From: Apostichopus japonicus | Taxonomy: Eukaryota; Echinodermata; Holothuroidea; Aspidochirotida; Stichopodidae | NCBI RefSeq assembly: GCF_037975245.1 | Contig: NC_092580.1 | Location: 11,501,501 to 11,561,500 of the forward strand | Length of the DNA: 60,000 bases | Direction: 5' to 3' | Part shown: positions 15,001 through 26,615 of the stretch, in pieces | Numbering within the stretch: the stretch's first letter is position 1 | Layout: every line of letters starts with the position of its first letter | Notes under the pieces: model-generated | Told to the model about the DNA's origin: nothing | The model's database searches: none | Seen by the model: the letters and a program-made list of their open reading frames with translations, nothing else | Translations under genes and position numbers: made by a program

Positions 15001-18000
15001 TGCTGTTGTCTCTTCTTCTGTTGATCCCAGTGTTGTTTCTTCAGTAGTGGGTAACATTGATGTACCGAAAGTACTCTCAAATGTAGTTTCTTCTTCTGTA
15101 GAACTCTTCTCAGCTGTAGTTGAAGGTTGTCGAGTTGTAATGTCTGAAGTTTCTACCCTAGTACTTTCAACTGCAGTAGTTGGAGATACAGTGGAAGTTG
15201 CTGCAGAGCTTTCAATAGTACTAATTACAGGTGTTGTTGTCTCTAATGTTGTCAAGACTTTGGCTGTTGTCTCTTCTTCTGTTGATTCCAATGTTGTTTC
15301 TTCAGTAGTGGGTAACATTGATGTACGAGAAGAACTCTCAAATGAAGTTTCTTCTTCCGTAGAACTCATCTCAGCTGTAGTTGAAGGTTGTCGAGTGGTA
15401 ATCACTGAAGTTTCTACCCTAGTACTTTCTTCTTCAGTAGTTGGAGCTACTGTGGATGTGCCTATAGAGCTTTCAATAGTACTACCTACATGAGTTGTTG
15501 TCTCTAATGTTGTCAATACTTCAGCTGTTGTCTCTTCTCCTGTTGATCCCAGTGTTGTTTCTTCAGTAGTGGGTAACATTGATGTACCGAAAGTACTTTC
15601 AAATGTAGTTTCTTCTTCTGTAGAACTCTTCTCAGCTGTAGTTGAAGGTTGTCGAGTTGTGATGTCTGAAGTTTCTACCCTTGTACTTTCAACTGCAGTA
15701 GTTGGAGATACAGTGGAAGTTGCTGCAGAGCTTTCAAAAGTACTACTTAAAGATGTTGTTGTTTCTAATGTTGTCAAGACTTTGGCTGTTGTCTCTTCTT
15801 CTGTTGATTCCAAAGTTGTGTCTTCAGAAGTGGGTAACATTGATGTACGAGAAGAACTCTCAAATGTAGTTTCTTCTTCCGTAGAACTCATCTCAGCTGT
15901 AGTTGAAGGTTGTCGAGTGGTAATCACTGAAGTTTCTACCCTAGTACTTTCTTCTTCAGTAGTTGGAGCTACTGTGGATGTGCCTATCGAGCTTTCAATA
16001 GTACTACCTACATGAGTTGTTGTCTCTAATGTTGTCAATACTTCAGCTGTTGTCTCTTCTTCTGTTGATCCCAGTGTTGTTTCTTCAGTAGTGGGTAACA
16101 TTGATGTACCGAAAGTACTCTCAAATGTAGTTTCTTCTTCTGTAGAACTCTTCTCAGCTGTAGTTGAAGGTTGTCGAGTTGTAATGTCTGAAGTTTCTAC
16201 CCTAGTACTTTCAACTGCAGTAGTTGGAGATACAGTGGAAGTTGCTGCGGAGCTTTCAATAGTACTAATTACAGGTGTTGTTGTCTCTAATGTTGTCAAG
16301 ACTTTGGCTGTTGTCTCTTCTTCTGTTGATTCCAAAGTTGTTTCTTCAGTTGTGGGTACCAGTGATATTCTTACAGTACTCTCAAATGTAGTTTCTTCCT
16401 CTGTAGTACTCATCTCAGCTGTAGTTGAAGGTTGTCGAGTGGTAATCACTGAAGTTTCTACCCTAGTACTTTCTTCTTCAGTAGTTGGAGCTACTGTGGA
16501 TGTGCCTATCGAGCTTTCAATAGTACTACCTACATGAGTTGTTGTCTCTAATGTTGTCAATACTTCAGCTGTTGTCTCTTCTTCTGTTGATCCCAGTGTT
16601 GTTTCTTCAGTAGTGGGTAACATTGATGCATGTGAAGTACTCTCAAATGTAGTTTGCTCTTCCGTGGAACTCATCTCAGCTGTAGTTGAAGGTTGTCGAG
16701 TGGTAATCACTGAAGTACTTTCTTCTTCAGTAGTTGCAGCTACTGTGGATGTGCCTATAGAGCTTTCAATAGTACTACCTACATGAGTTGCTGTCTCTAA
16801 TGTTGTCGATACTTCAACTGTTGTCTCTTCTTCTGTTGATTCCAACGTTGTTTCTTCAGTAGAGGGTAACATTGATGTACCGAAAGTACTTACAAATGTA
16901 GTTTCTTCTTCTGTAGAACTCTTCTCAGCTGTACTTGAAGGTTGTCGAGTTGTAATGTCTGAAGTTTCTACCCTTGTACTTTCAACTGCAGTAGTTGGAG
17001 ATACAGTGGAAGCTGCTGCAGAGCTTTCAATAGTACTAATTACAGGTGTTGTTGTCTCTAATGTTGTCAAGAATTTGGTTGTTGTCTCTTCTTCTGTTGA
17101 TTCCAAAGTTGTTTCTTCAGTAGTGGGTAACATTGATGTACGAGAAGAACTCTCAAATGAAGTTTCTTCTTCCGTAGAACTCATCTCAGCTGTAGTTGAA
17201 GGTTGTCGAGTGGTAATCACTGAAGTTTCTACCCTAGTACTTTCTTCTTCAGTAGTTGGAGCTACTGTGGATGTGCCTATAGAGCTTTCAATAGTACTAC
17301 CTACATGAGTTGTTGTCTCTAATGTTGTCAATACTTCAGCTGTTGTCTCTTCTCCTGTTGATCCCAGTGTTGTTTCTTCAGTAGTGGGTAACATTGATGT
17401 ACCGAAAGTACTTTCAAATGTAGTTTCTTCTTCTGTAGAACTCTTCTCAGCTGTAGTTGAAGGTTGTCGAGTTGTGATGTCTGAAGTTTCTACCCTTGTA
17501 CTTTCAACTGCAGTAGTTGGAGATACAGTGGAAGTTGCTGCAGAGCTTTCAAAAGTACTACTTAAAGATGTTGTTGTTTCTAATGTTGTCAAGACTTTGG
17601 CTGTTGTCTCTTCTTCTGTTGATTCCAAAGTTGTGTCTTCAGAAGTGGGTAACATTGATGTACGAGAAGAACTCTCAAATGTAGTTTCTTCTTCCGTAGA
17701 ACTCATCTCAGCTGTAGTTGAAGGTTGTCGAGTGGTAATCACTGAAGTTTCTACCCTAGTACTTTCTTCTTCAGTAGTTGGAGCTACTGTGGATGTGCCT
17801 ATAGAGCTTTCAATAGTACTACCTACATGAGTTGTTGTCTCTAATGTTGTCAATACTTCAGCTGTTGTCTCTTCTTCTGTTGATCCCAGTGTTGTTTCTT
17901 CAGTAGTGGGTAACATTGATGTACCGAAAGTACTCTCAAATGTAGTTTCTTCTTCTGTAGAACTCTTCTCAGCTGTAGTTGAAGGTTGTCGAGTTGTAAT

Positions 18001-21000
18001 GTCTGAAGTTTCTACCCTAGTACTTTCAACTGCAGTAGTTGGAGATACTGTGGATGTGCCTATAGAGCTTTCAATAGTACTACCTACATGAGTTGTTGTC
18101 TCTAATGTTGTCAATACTTCAGCTGTTGTCTCTTCTTCTGTTGATCCCAGTGTTGTTTCTTCAGTAGTGGGTAACATTGATGTACCGAAAGTACTCTCAA
18201 ATGTAGTTTCTTCTTCTGTAGAACTCATCTCAGCTGTAGTTGAAGGTTGTCGAGTTGTAATGTCTGAAGTTTCTACCCTAGTACTTTCAACTGCAGTAGT
18301 TGGAGATACAGTGGAAGTTGCTGCGGAGCTTTCAATAGTACTAATTACAGGTGTTGTTGTCTCTAATGTTGTCAAGACTTTGGCTGTTGTCTCTTCTTCT
18401 GTTGATTCCAAAGTTGTGTCTTCAGAAGTGGGTAACATTGATGTACGAGAAGAACTCTCAAATGTAGTTTCTTCTTCCGTAGAACTCATCTCAGCTGTAG
18501 TTGAAGGTTGTCGAGTGGTAATCACTGAAGTTTCTACCCTAGTACTTTCTTCTTCAGTAGTTGGAGCTACTGTGGATGTGCCTATAGAGCTTTCAATAGT
18601 ACTACCTACAGGAGTTGTTGTCTCTAATGTTGTCAATACTTCAGCTGTTGTCTCTTCTTCTGTTGATCCCAGTGTTGTTTCTTCAGTAGTGGGTAACATT
18701 GATGTACCGAAAGTACTCTCAAATGTAGTTTCTTCTTCTGTAGAACTCTTCTCAGCTGTAGTTGAAGGTTGTCGAGTTGTGATGTCTGAAGTTTCTACCC
18801 TTGTACTTTCAACTGCAGTAGTTGGAGATACAGTGGAAGTTGCTGCAGATCTTTCAAAAGTACTACTTAAAGATGTTGTTGTTTCTAATGTTGTCAAGAC
18901 TTTGGCTGTTGTCTCTTCTTCTGTTGATTCCAAAGTTGTTTCTTCAGTTGTGGGTACCAGTGATATTCTTACAGTACTCTCAAATGTAGTTTCTTCCTCT
19001 GTAGTACTCATCTCAGCTGTAGTTGAAGGTTGTCGAGTGGTAATCACTGAAGTTTCTACCCTAGTACTTTCTTCTTCAGTAGTTGGAGCTACTGTGGATG
19101 TGCCTATCGAGCTTTCAATAGTACTACCTACATGAGTTGTTGTCTCTAATGTTGTCAATACTTCAGCAGTTGTCTCTTCTTCTGTTGATCCCAGTGTTGT
19201 TTCTTCAGTAGTGGGTAACATTGATGCATGTGAAGTACTCTCAAATGTAGTTTGCTCTTCCGTGGAACTCATCTCAGCTGTAGTTGAAGGTTGTCGAGTG
19301 GTAATCACTGAAGTACTTTCTTCTTCAGTAGTTGCAGCTACTGTGGATGTGCCTATAGAGCTTTCAATAGTACTACCTACATGAGTTGTTGTCTCTAATG
19401 TTGTCGATACTTCAGCTGTTGTCTCTTCTTCTGTTGATCCCAGTGTTGTTTCTTCAGTAGTGGGTAACATTGATGTACCGAAAGTACTCTCAAATGTAGT
19501 TTCTTCTTCTGTAGAACTCTTCTCAGCTGTAGTTGAAGGTTGTCGAGTTGTAATGTCTGAAGTTTCTACCCTAGTACTTTCAACTGCAGTAGTTGGAGAT
19601 ACAGTGGAAGTTGCTGCGGAGCTTTCAATAGTACTAATTACAGGTGTTGTTGTCTCTAATGTTGTCAAGACTTTGGCTGTTGTCTCTTCTTCTGTTGATT
19701 CCAAAGTTGTGTCTTCAGAAGTGGGTAACATTGATGTACGAGAAGAACTCTCAAATGTAGTTTCTTCTTCCGTAGAACTCATCTCAGCTGTAGTTGAAGG
19801 TTGTCGAGTGGTAATCACTGAAGTTTCTACCCTAGTACTTTCTTCTTCAGTAGTTGGAGCTACTGTGGATGTGCCTATAGAGCTTTCAATAGTACTACCT
19901 ACATGAGTTGTTGTCTCTAATGTTGTCAATACTTCAGCTGTTGTCTCTTCTTCTGTTGATCCCAGTGTTGTTTCTTCAGTAGTGGGTAACATTGATGTAC
20001 CGAAAGTACTTTCAAATGTAGTTTCTTCTTCTGTAGAACTCTTCTCAGCTGTAGTTGAAGGTTGTCGAGTTGTGATGTCTGAAGTTTCTACCCTTGTACT
20101 TTCAACTGCAGTAGTTGGAGATACAGTGGAAGTTGCTGCAGAGCTTTCAAAAGTACTACTTAAAGATGTTGTTGTTTCTAATGTTGTCAAGACTTTGGCT
20201 GTTGTCTCTTCTTCTGTTGATTCCAAAGTTGTGTCTTCAGAAGTGGGTAACATTGATGTACGAGAAGAACTCTCAAATGTAGTTTCTTCTTCCGTAGAAC
20301 TCATCTCAGCTGTAGTTGAAGGTTGTCGAGTGGTAATCACTGAAGTTTCTACCCTAGTACTTTCTTCTTCAGTAGTTGGAGCTACTGTGGATGTGCCTAT
20401 AGAGCTTTCAATAGTACTACCTACATGAGTTGTTGTCTCTAATGTTGTCAATACTTCAGCTGTTGTCTCTTCTTCTGTTGATCCCAGTGTTGTTTCTTCA
20501 GTAGTGGGTAACATTGATGTACCGAAAGTACTCTCAAATGTAGTTTCTTCTTCTGTAGAACTCTTCTCAGCTGTAGTTGAAGGTTGTCGAGTTGTGATGT
20601 CTGAAGTTTCTACCCTTGTACTTTCAACTGCAGTAGTTGGAGATACAGTGGAAGTTGCTGCAGTTCTTTCAAAAGTACTACTTAAAGATGTTGTTGTTTC
20701 TAATGTTGTCAAGACTTTGGCTGTTGTCTCTTCTTCTGTTGATTCCAAAGTTGTGTCTTCAGAAGTGGGTGACATTGATGTACGAGAAGAACTCTCAAAT
20801 GTAGTTTCTTCTTCCGTAGAACTCATCTCAGCTGTAGTTGAAGGTTGTCGAGTGGTAATCACTGAAGTTTCTACCCTAGTACTTTCTTCTTCAGTAGTTG
20901 GAGCTACTGTGGATGTGCCTATAGAGCTTTCAATAGTACTACCTACATGAGTTGTTGTCTCTAATGTTGTCAATACTTCAGCTGTTGTCTCTTCTTCTGT

Positions 21001-23480
21001 TGATCCCAGTGTTGTTTCTTCAGTAGTGGGTAACATTGATGTACCAAAAGTACTCTCAAATGTAGTTTCTTCTTCTGTAGAACTCTTCTCAGCTGTAGTT
21101 GAAGGTTGTCGAGTTATAATGTCTGATGTTTCTACCCTTGTACTTTCAACTGCAGTAGTTGGAGATACAGTGGAAGTTGCTGCAGAGCTTTCAAAAGTAC
21201 TACTTAAAGATGTTGTTGTTTCTAATGTTGTCAAGACTTTGGCTGTTGTCTCTTCTTCTGTTGATTCCAAAGTTGTTTCTTCAGAAGTGGGTACCAGTGA
21301 TGTTCTTACAGTACTCTCAAATGTAGTTTCTTCCTCTGTAGTACTCATCTCAGCTGTAGTTGAAGGTTGTCGAGTGGTAATCACTGAAGTTTCTACCCTA
21401 GTACTTTCTTCTTCAGTAGTTGGAGATACAGTGGAAGTTGCTGCGGAGCTTTCAATAGTACTACTTACAGGTGTTGTTGTTTCTAATATTGTAAAGACTT
21501 TGGCTGTTGTCTCTTCTTCTGTTGATTCCAAAGTTGTTTCTTCAGTTGTGGGTAAAATTGATACACGTGAAGTACTCTCAAATGTAGTTTCTTCTTCCGT
21601 AGAAATCTTCTCAGCTGCAGTTGAAGGTTGTTGAGTGGTAAACACTGAAGTACTTTCTTCTTCAGTAGTTGGAGATACAGTGGAAGTTGCTGCGGAGCTT
21701 TCAATAGTACTACTTACAGGTGTTGTTGTTTCTAATGTTGTAAAGACTTTGGCTGTTGTGTCTTCTTCTGTTGATTCCAATGTTGTGTCTTCAGTAGTGG
21801 GTAACATTGATGTACCGAAAGAACTCTCAAATGTACCTTCTTTTTCTGTAGAACTCTTCTCAGCTGTTGTTGAAGGTTGTCGAGTTGTAATGTCTGAAGT
21901 TTCTAACCTTGTACTTTCTTCTTCAGTAGTTGGAGATACAGTGGAATTTGTTGCGGGGCTTTCATAAGTACTACTTACAGGTGTTGTTGTTTCTAATGTT
22001 GTCAAGACTTTGGCTGTTGTCTCTTCTTCTGTTGATTCCAAAGTTGTTTCTTCAGTTGTGGGTAAAATTGCTACACGTGAAGTACTCTCAAATGTAGTTT
22101 CTTCTTCCGTAGAAATCTTCTCAGCTGCAGTTGAAGGTTGTTGAGTGGTAATCACTGAAGTACTTTCTTCTTCAGTAGTTGGAGCTACTGTGGATGTGCC
22201 TATCGAGCTTTCAATAGTACTACCTACAGGAGTTGTTGTGTCTAATGTTGTCAATACTTCAGCTGTTGTCTCTTCTTCTGTTGATCCCAGTGTTGTTTCT
22301 TCAGTAGTGGGTAACATTGATGTACTGAAAGTACTCTCAAATGTAGTTTCTTCTTCTGTAGAACTCTTCTCAGCTGTAGTTGAAGGTTGTCGAGTTGTAA
22401 TGTCTGAAGTTTCTACCCTAGTACTTTCAACTGCAGTAGTTGGAGATACAGTGGAAGTTGCTGCAGAGCTTTCAATAGTACTAAATACAGGTGTTGTTGT
22501 CTCTAATGTTGTCAAGACTTTGGCTGTTGTCTCTTCTTCTGTTGATTCCAATGTTGTTTCTTCAGTTGTGGGTACCAGTGATGTTCTAACAGTACTCTCA
22601 AATGTAGTTTCTTCCTCTGTAGTACTCACATCCTCTGACGGTGAGGGACTGAGAGTTGTACGCTCTGAAGTTTCTACCCTAGTACTTTCTTCTTCAGTAG
22701 TTGGAGATACAGTGGAAGTTGCTGCAGAGCTTTGAATAGTACTACTAAAAGATGTTGTTGTTTCTAATGTTGTCAAGACTTTGGCTGTTGTCTCTTCTTC
22801 TGTTGATTCCAAAGTTGTTTCTTTAGTAGTGGATAACATTGATGTACGAGAAGAACTCTCAAATGTAGTTTCTTCTTCTGTAGTACTCATCTCAGCTGTA
22901 GTTGAAGGTTGTCGAGTGGTAATCACTGAAGTTTCTACCCTAGTACTTTCTTCTTCAGTAGTTGGAGCTACTGTGGATGTGCCTATAGAGCTTTCAATAG
23001 TACTACCTACATGAGTTGTTGTCTCTAATGTTGTCAATACTTCAGCTGTTGTCTCTTCTTCTGTTGATCCCAGTGTTGTTTCTTCAGTAGTGGGTAACAT
23101 TGATGTACCGAAAGTACTCTCAAATGTAGTTTCTTCTTCTGTAGAACTCTTTTCAGCTGTAGTTGAAGGTTGCCGAGTTGTAATGTCTGAAGTTTCTACC
23201 CTTGTACTTTCAACTGCAGTAGTTGGAGATACAGTGGAAGTTGCTGCAGAGCTTTCAATCGTACTACTAAAAGATGTTGTTGTTTCTAAGGTTGTCAAGA
23301 CTTTGGCTGTTGTCTCTTCTTCTGTTGATTCCAAAGTTGTTTCTTCAATTGTAGGTAACATTGATGCACGTGAAGTATTCTCAAATGTAGTTTCTTCTTC
23401 TGTAGAACTCATCTTAACTGTAGTGGAAGGTTGTTGAGTGGTAATCACTGAAGTAATTTCTTCTTCAGTAGTTGGAGCTA
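1..23480 (-). repeat. Coding tandem array of about 90 units of 261 bp (87 codons)
   Basis: The same 261-bp sequence recurs head to tail from the window start to about 23480. Length variants seen differ by 3, 9 or 12 bp (for example loss of AAT near 4699 and loss of TTTCTACCC after ATCACTGAAG in several units), so the frame is always kept. Two unit classes recur in varied order. One reads TSMLPTTEETTLGSTEEE and is usually followed by a THVGSTIESSIGTSTVAPTT segment. The other reads TSLVPTTEETTLESTEEE and is usually followed by PVISTIESSAATSTVSPTT. Neighbouring units are often near-identical, which fits ongoing unequal exchange or conversion. The array continues past position 1. Confidence 0.95.
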
Positions 23481-24878
23481 CTGTGGATGTGGCTTCAGAG
23501 ATTTCTAGAGTACTTCTTGCAGCAGCTGTTGTCTCTAATGTGGTCTTTCCTTCTGTTGATGTAACTGTTGTCCCTTCAGAAATTGGAGACATTGATGTCT
23601 TTACTGTACTCTCAAGTGTAGTTTCTTCCTCTGTAGAACTCCTTTTAGCTGTAGTTGAAGGTCTGAGAGATGAAACCTCTGAAGTTTTTACTGCTGTATG
23701 AACTTTTACAGTTGATGGAGACACTGTGGATTTTGCTTCAGAGCTCTCTGAAGTACTCCTTTCAGCAGCTGTTGCCTCTAATGTTGTGAATAGTTTAGTT
23801 ATATTTGCCTCTGTTGTTGACAAAGCGGTTATTTCTTCAGTAGTAGAACTTATGTCAGCTGCAGTTGAAGGTGTGAGAGATGCATCCCTTGTCATTGACA
23901 CTACTGTGGGTTGTGCTTCAGAGGTAACCCTTTCTGCAGTACTTCTTGCAGGAACTGTTGCCTCTAAAGTAGTTATTACTTCTGTTGTAGCAAATGTTGA
24001 CGTAAACATTTTCCCAGTGGTGCCCATAGTGCTAATCTCCTTTGGTGTCGTCACTATTTCTGTTTCTTCTCCTGTTGTACCTATAGTGCTTATGTCTGTT
24101 AATGTAGAAATTTCATCTGTACTTGCCAAATGTTTGGTTGTTTCTATTGCAGTAGTTTGCAAAGGTCTTGCAGAAGTTGTCCCATCAGGTACCTTGACAG
24201 ATGTTAACTCTGTTTCATATGTAACGAGAGGTGTACGATCTGCACTTGTATCTTCAGTTCTCTCTGTTCCCTCTGTACTTCTTAAACGCTGAGTAGTAAT
24301 CATCGGAGTTGTTTCCAAAGATGTTTGCCTAATAGAAGTCGTTGGTAAAGTACTTAAACTTAAGTTTGCAGATTCTTTGCTGGTGATCATGAATATATCA
24401 GTGCTTGGTTGCTTGTCATCTACAGTTGTGAAGTTTGTTCTTGCTTCTGTACTAATGACTGAAATTGGTTCTGATTCTGTAGTATTTGTTGTTGGAGACA
24501 CTGCTGTGCTGACTTTCTGGGTAGATGGTTCAACAGAAGGTGTTAAATTAAGTAGAGGACTAGCAACAGCTGTTGTAGGTTTAGCTGTAGTATTAGCTTC
24601 AACAGTTAATAGAGTTGTATGATTTACTTCAATCACTGTGGTTTGATCTGTGGTGGTTGATATTGTGCTTGGGATGTCTGTAGTATTTGTTGTTGGAGAC
24701 ACTGCTGTGCTGACTTTCTGGGTAGATGGTTCAACAGAAGGTGTTACATTAAGTGGAGGACTAGCAACAGCTGCTGTAGGTTTAGCTGTAGTACTAGCTT
24801 CAACAGTTAATAGAGTTGTTTGATTTACTTCAATCACTGTGGTTTGATCGGTGGTGGGTGATATTGTGCTTGGGATGT
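1..24878 (-). CDS. Giant exon of a secreted, acidic mucin-like Thr/Ser/Glu-rich repeat protein (partial, runs off the left edge)
   Basis: The minus strand, read in the frame whose codons occupy plus-strand triplets starting at positions 1 mod 3, has no stop from 24876 to 1, about 8,292 codons. I checked the standard 261-bp unit, the variant units and all of 23401-24878 and 10621-11400 triplet by triplet. The 5' edge is a good acceptor (minus strand TTGCTTTCTGTTTCAG) followed by AC, which completes an Asp codon with the last G of the Kazal exon at 25856. The exon starts with two 67-residue repeats, passes through degenerate units and then enters the 87-residue array. One 87-residue unit I translated has 29 Thr, 13 Ser, 18 Glu, three Arg and no Cys, so the protein should be extended, strongly acidic and a substrate for dense O-glycosylation (inference from composition). 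Length suggests over 0.85 MDa before sugars. No C-terminus, membrane anchor or stop is visible. A structural, adhesive or mucus protein is plausible; the exact role is unknown. Confidence 0.85.
10650..11345 (-). repeat. Diverged block inside the 261-bp array
   Basis: Between about 10650 and 11345 the unit sequence becomes irregular while the minus frame stays open. The block keeps Thr/Ser/Glu character and scraps of the unit, but loses the near-identity of its neighbours and has much non-unit sequence (about 10800-11030). It separates a left sub-array from a right one. It may be an old edge of the array, or older units escaped from homogenisation. Confidence 0.8.
23440..24476 (-). repeat. Degenerate unit-like region at the 5' side of the array
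   Basis: Minus-strand codons here still show unit hallmarks (TTLETTTP-like and STVSPTT-like stretches, Thr/Ser/Glu-rich) between 23440 and about 23990. Towards 24476 they fade into non-repetitive Thr/Ser-rich sequence. Decay from the array edge is what unequal exchange predicts: inner units are homogenised and edge units drift. The frame is open throughout. Confidence 0.75.
24477..24878 (-). repeat. Two tandem 201-bp (67-codon) coding repeats at the exon start
   Basis: Positions 24678-24878 and 24477-24677 are copies of one 201-bp unit. Each begins on the minus strand with ACATCCCAAGCACAATATCA and includes a PSTQKVSTAVSPTT stretch. This unit is not the 261-bp unit, though it is also Thr-rich. 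The first copy starts exactly at the splice acceptor, so exon edge and repeat edge coincide. Confidence 0.9.
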
Positions 24879-25855
<977 letters not shown>

Positions 25856-26050
25856 CAGGCTCACCATCATCTCCAGGATCACGTCTACAAACGCCAGCAA
25901 AACTTCTCAGATCTAATGTGTCATTCAAACACATGAACATATTGAAGAAGCAAAGATTGAAGTAAGTCTGACCATCTTCCCCACATCTTGGTTCATATTC
26001 TGTGTTGCTGCAGCTGTTCTCAATACGACATCTCTTTTTACCTCGTTCCC
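25856..26050 (-). CDS. Kazal-module exon D (closest to the mucin exon)
   Basis: This 195-bp exon has an AG acceptor after a pyrimidine-rich stretch (minus-strand TTTGTTTGCCTTGCATTCAG) and a GTAAG donor. Both edges are phase 1. It encodes a complete six-cysteine Kazal module, C-x5-C-x8-C-x10-C-x6-C-x13-C, with the CGEDGQTY signature around Cys3, then a short acidic Gly/Pro linker (DPGDDGEPG). Kazal modules are canonical serine-protease inhibitors or follistatin-type binding modules. The P1 position (second residue after Cys2) is Asn, not typical of a strong trypsin inhibitor. The last base joins AC of the giant exon to form Asp. An overlapping frame opened by a Met in the upstream intron is a shadow. 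Confidence 0.9.
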
Positions 26051-26450
26051 CTGAATGCAAGGCAAACAAAATGGAGCATTAATTAAGTATATTAGTATAT
26101 TTATCAATCAGTTAAATAGGAGGTCAATGCCAAACTCATCGTTAACTACCCACCACCACCTGTCCATCCCCTTCCGTCTTCCTCTCCCCTTCTGATGAAA
26201 TTCATGCAGTTATTCACATTTTGACAAAGTTCTTTTTGTATCTGCAAACATCAATTGCACTTTGACCAAAAAGAAATTAATATCATATAGTCATTATCAA
26301 AATATGTGAAGTGAAGAAGCAAAATAGTTCAGACGAAGAACCTAGGTGAGAAGAAATTTCGTTATAAGTGAGAAAAAAAAACTTGTTAATGTAAGAAGAA
26401 TTTATTAAACATATTGAAAACCTCAAACTTTACATAACAATTCTGCCTAC

Positions 26451-26615
26451 CTTTATACTGACATTCCCAGGAGTATTTTTCTTGGTTAAGAATGGGGTTG
26501 TTTTTCAGACAGGCCTGTACCTGCATAACACCCCTATTGTAGTATGTGACCCCATCATAGCCACAAGCAGGTCTGTACTTGGTCTTGATCTTTGTGTTGC
26601 ACTTTGATAGTCTCC
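26451..26615 (-). CDS. Kazal-like exon C lacking one disulfide
   Basis: A 165-bp phase 1-1 exon between acceptor ...AATTTAAG and donor GTAGGC. It encodes a Kazal-like module with the CGYDGVTYYN core. Only four of six cysteines remain: C-x11-C-x17-C-x15-C. Aligning on the core, Cys2 is Ile and Cys4 is Gly, while Cys1, 3, 5 and 6 are kept. Cys2 and Cys4 pair with each other in known Kazal folds, so exactly one disulfide is missing. No Met or stop is needed, and the flanking exons are phase-compatible. Loss of Cys2 next to the reactive loop suggests this copy is structural, not inhibitory. Confidence 0.7.

Noticed and set aside
12915-21704. Minus-strand Leu/Gln-rich frames at 12915-13139 and 21483-21704
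   Set aside because: They are out of phase with the continuous Thr/Ser/Glu frame and short.
1-23480. CRISPR-like or non-coding satellite array
   Set aside because: Units abut without spacers, the frame is preserved by every indel seen, and the array continues an exon with a splice acceptor.
50-23701. Plus-strand Val/Ser-rich reading frames of 61-338 codons
   Set aside because: They are cut by regular TGA codons and are the reverse complement of an uninterrupted minus-strand frame with a splice site and upstream Kazal exons.
23726-24622. Plus-strand frames 23726-24292 and 24377-24622
   Set aside because: Antisense to the open 5' part of the giant exon.
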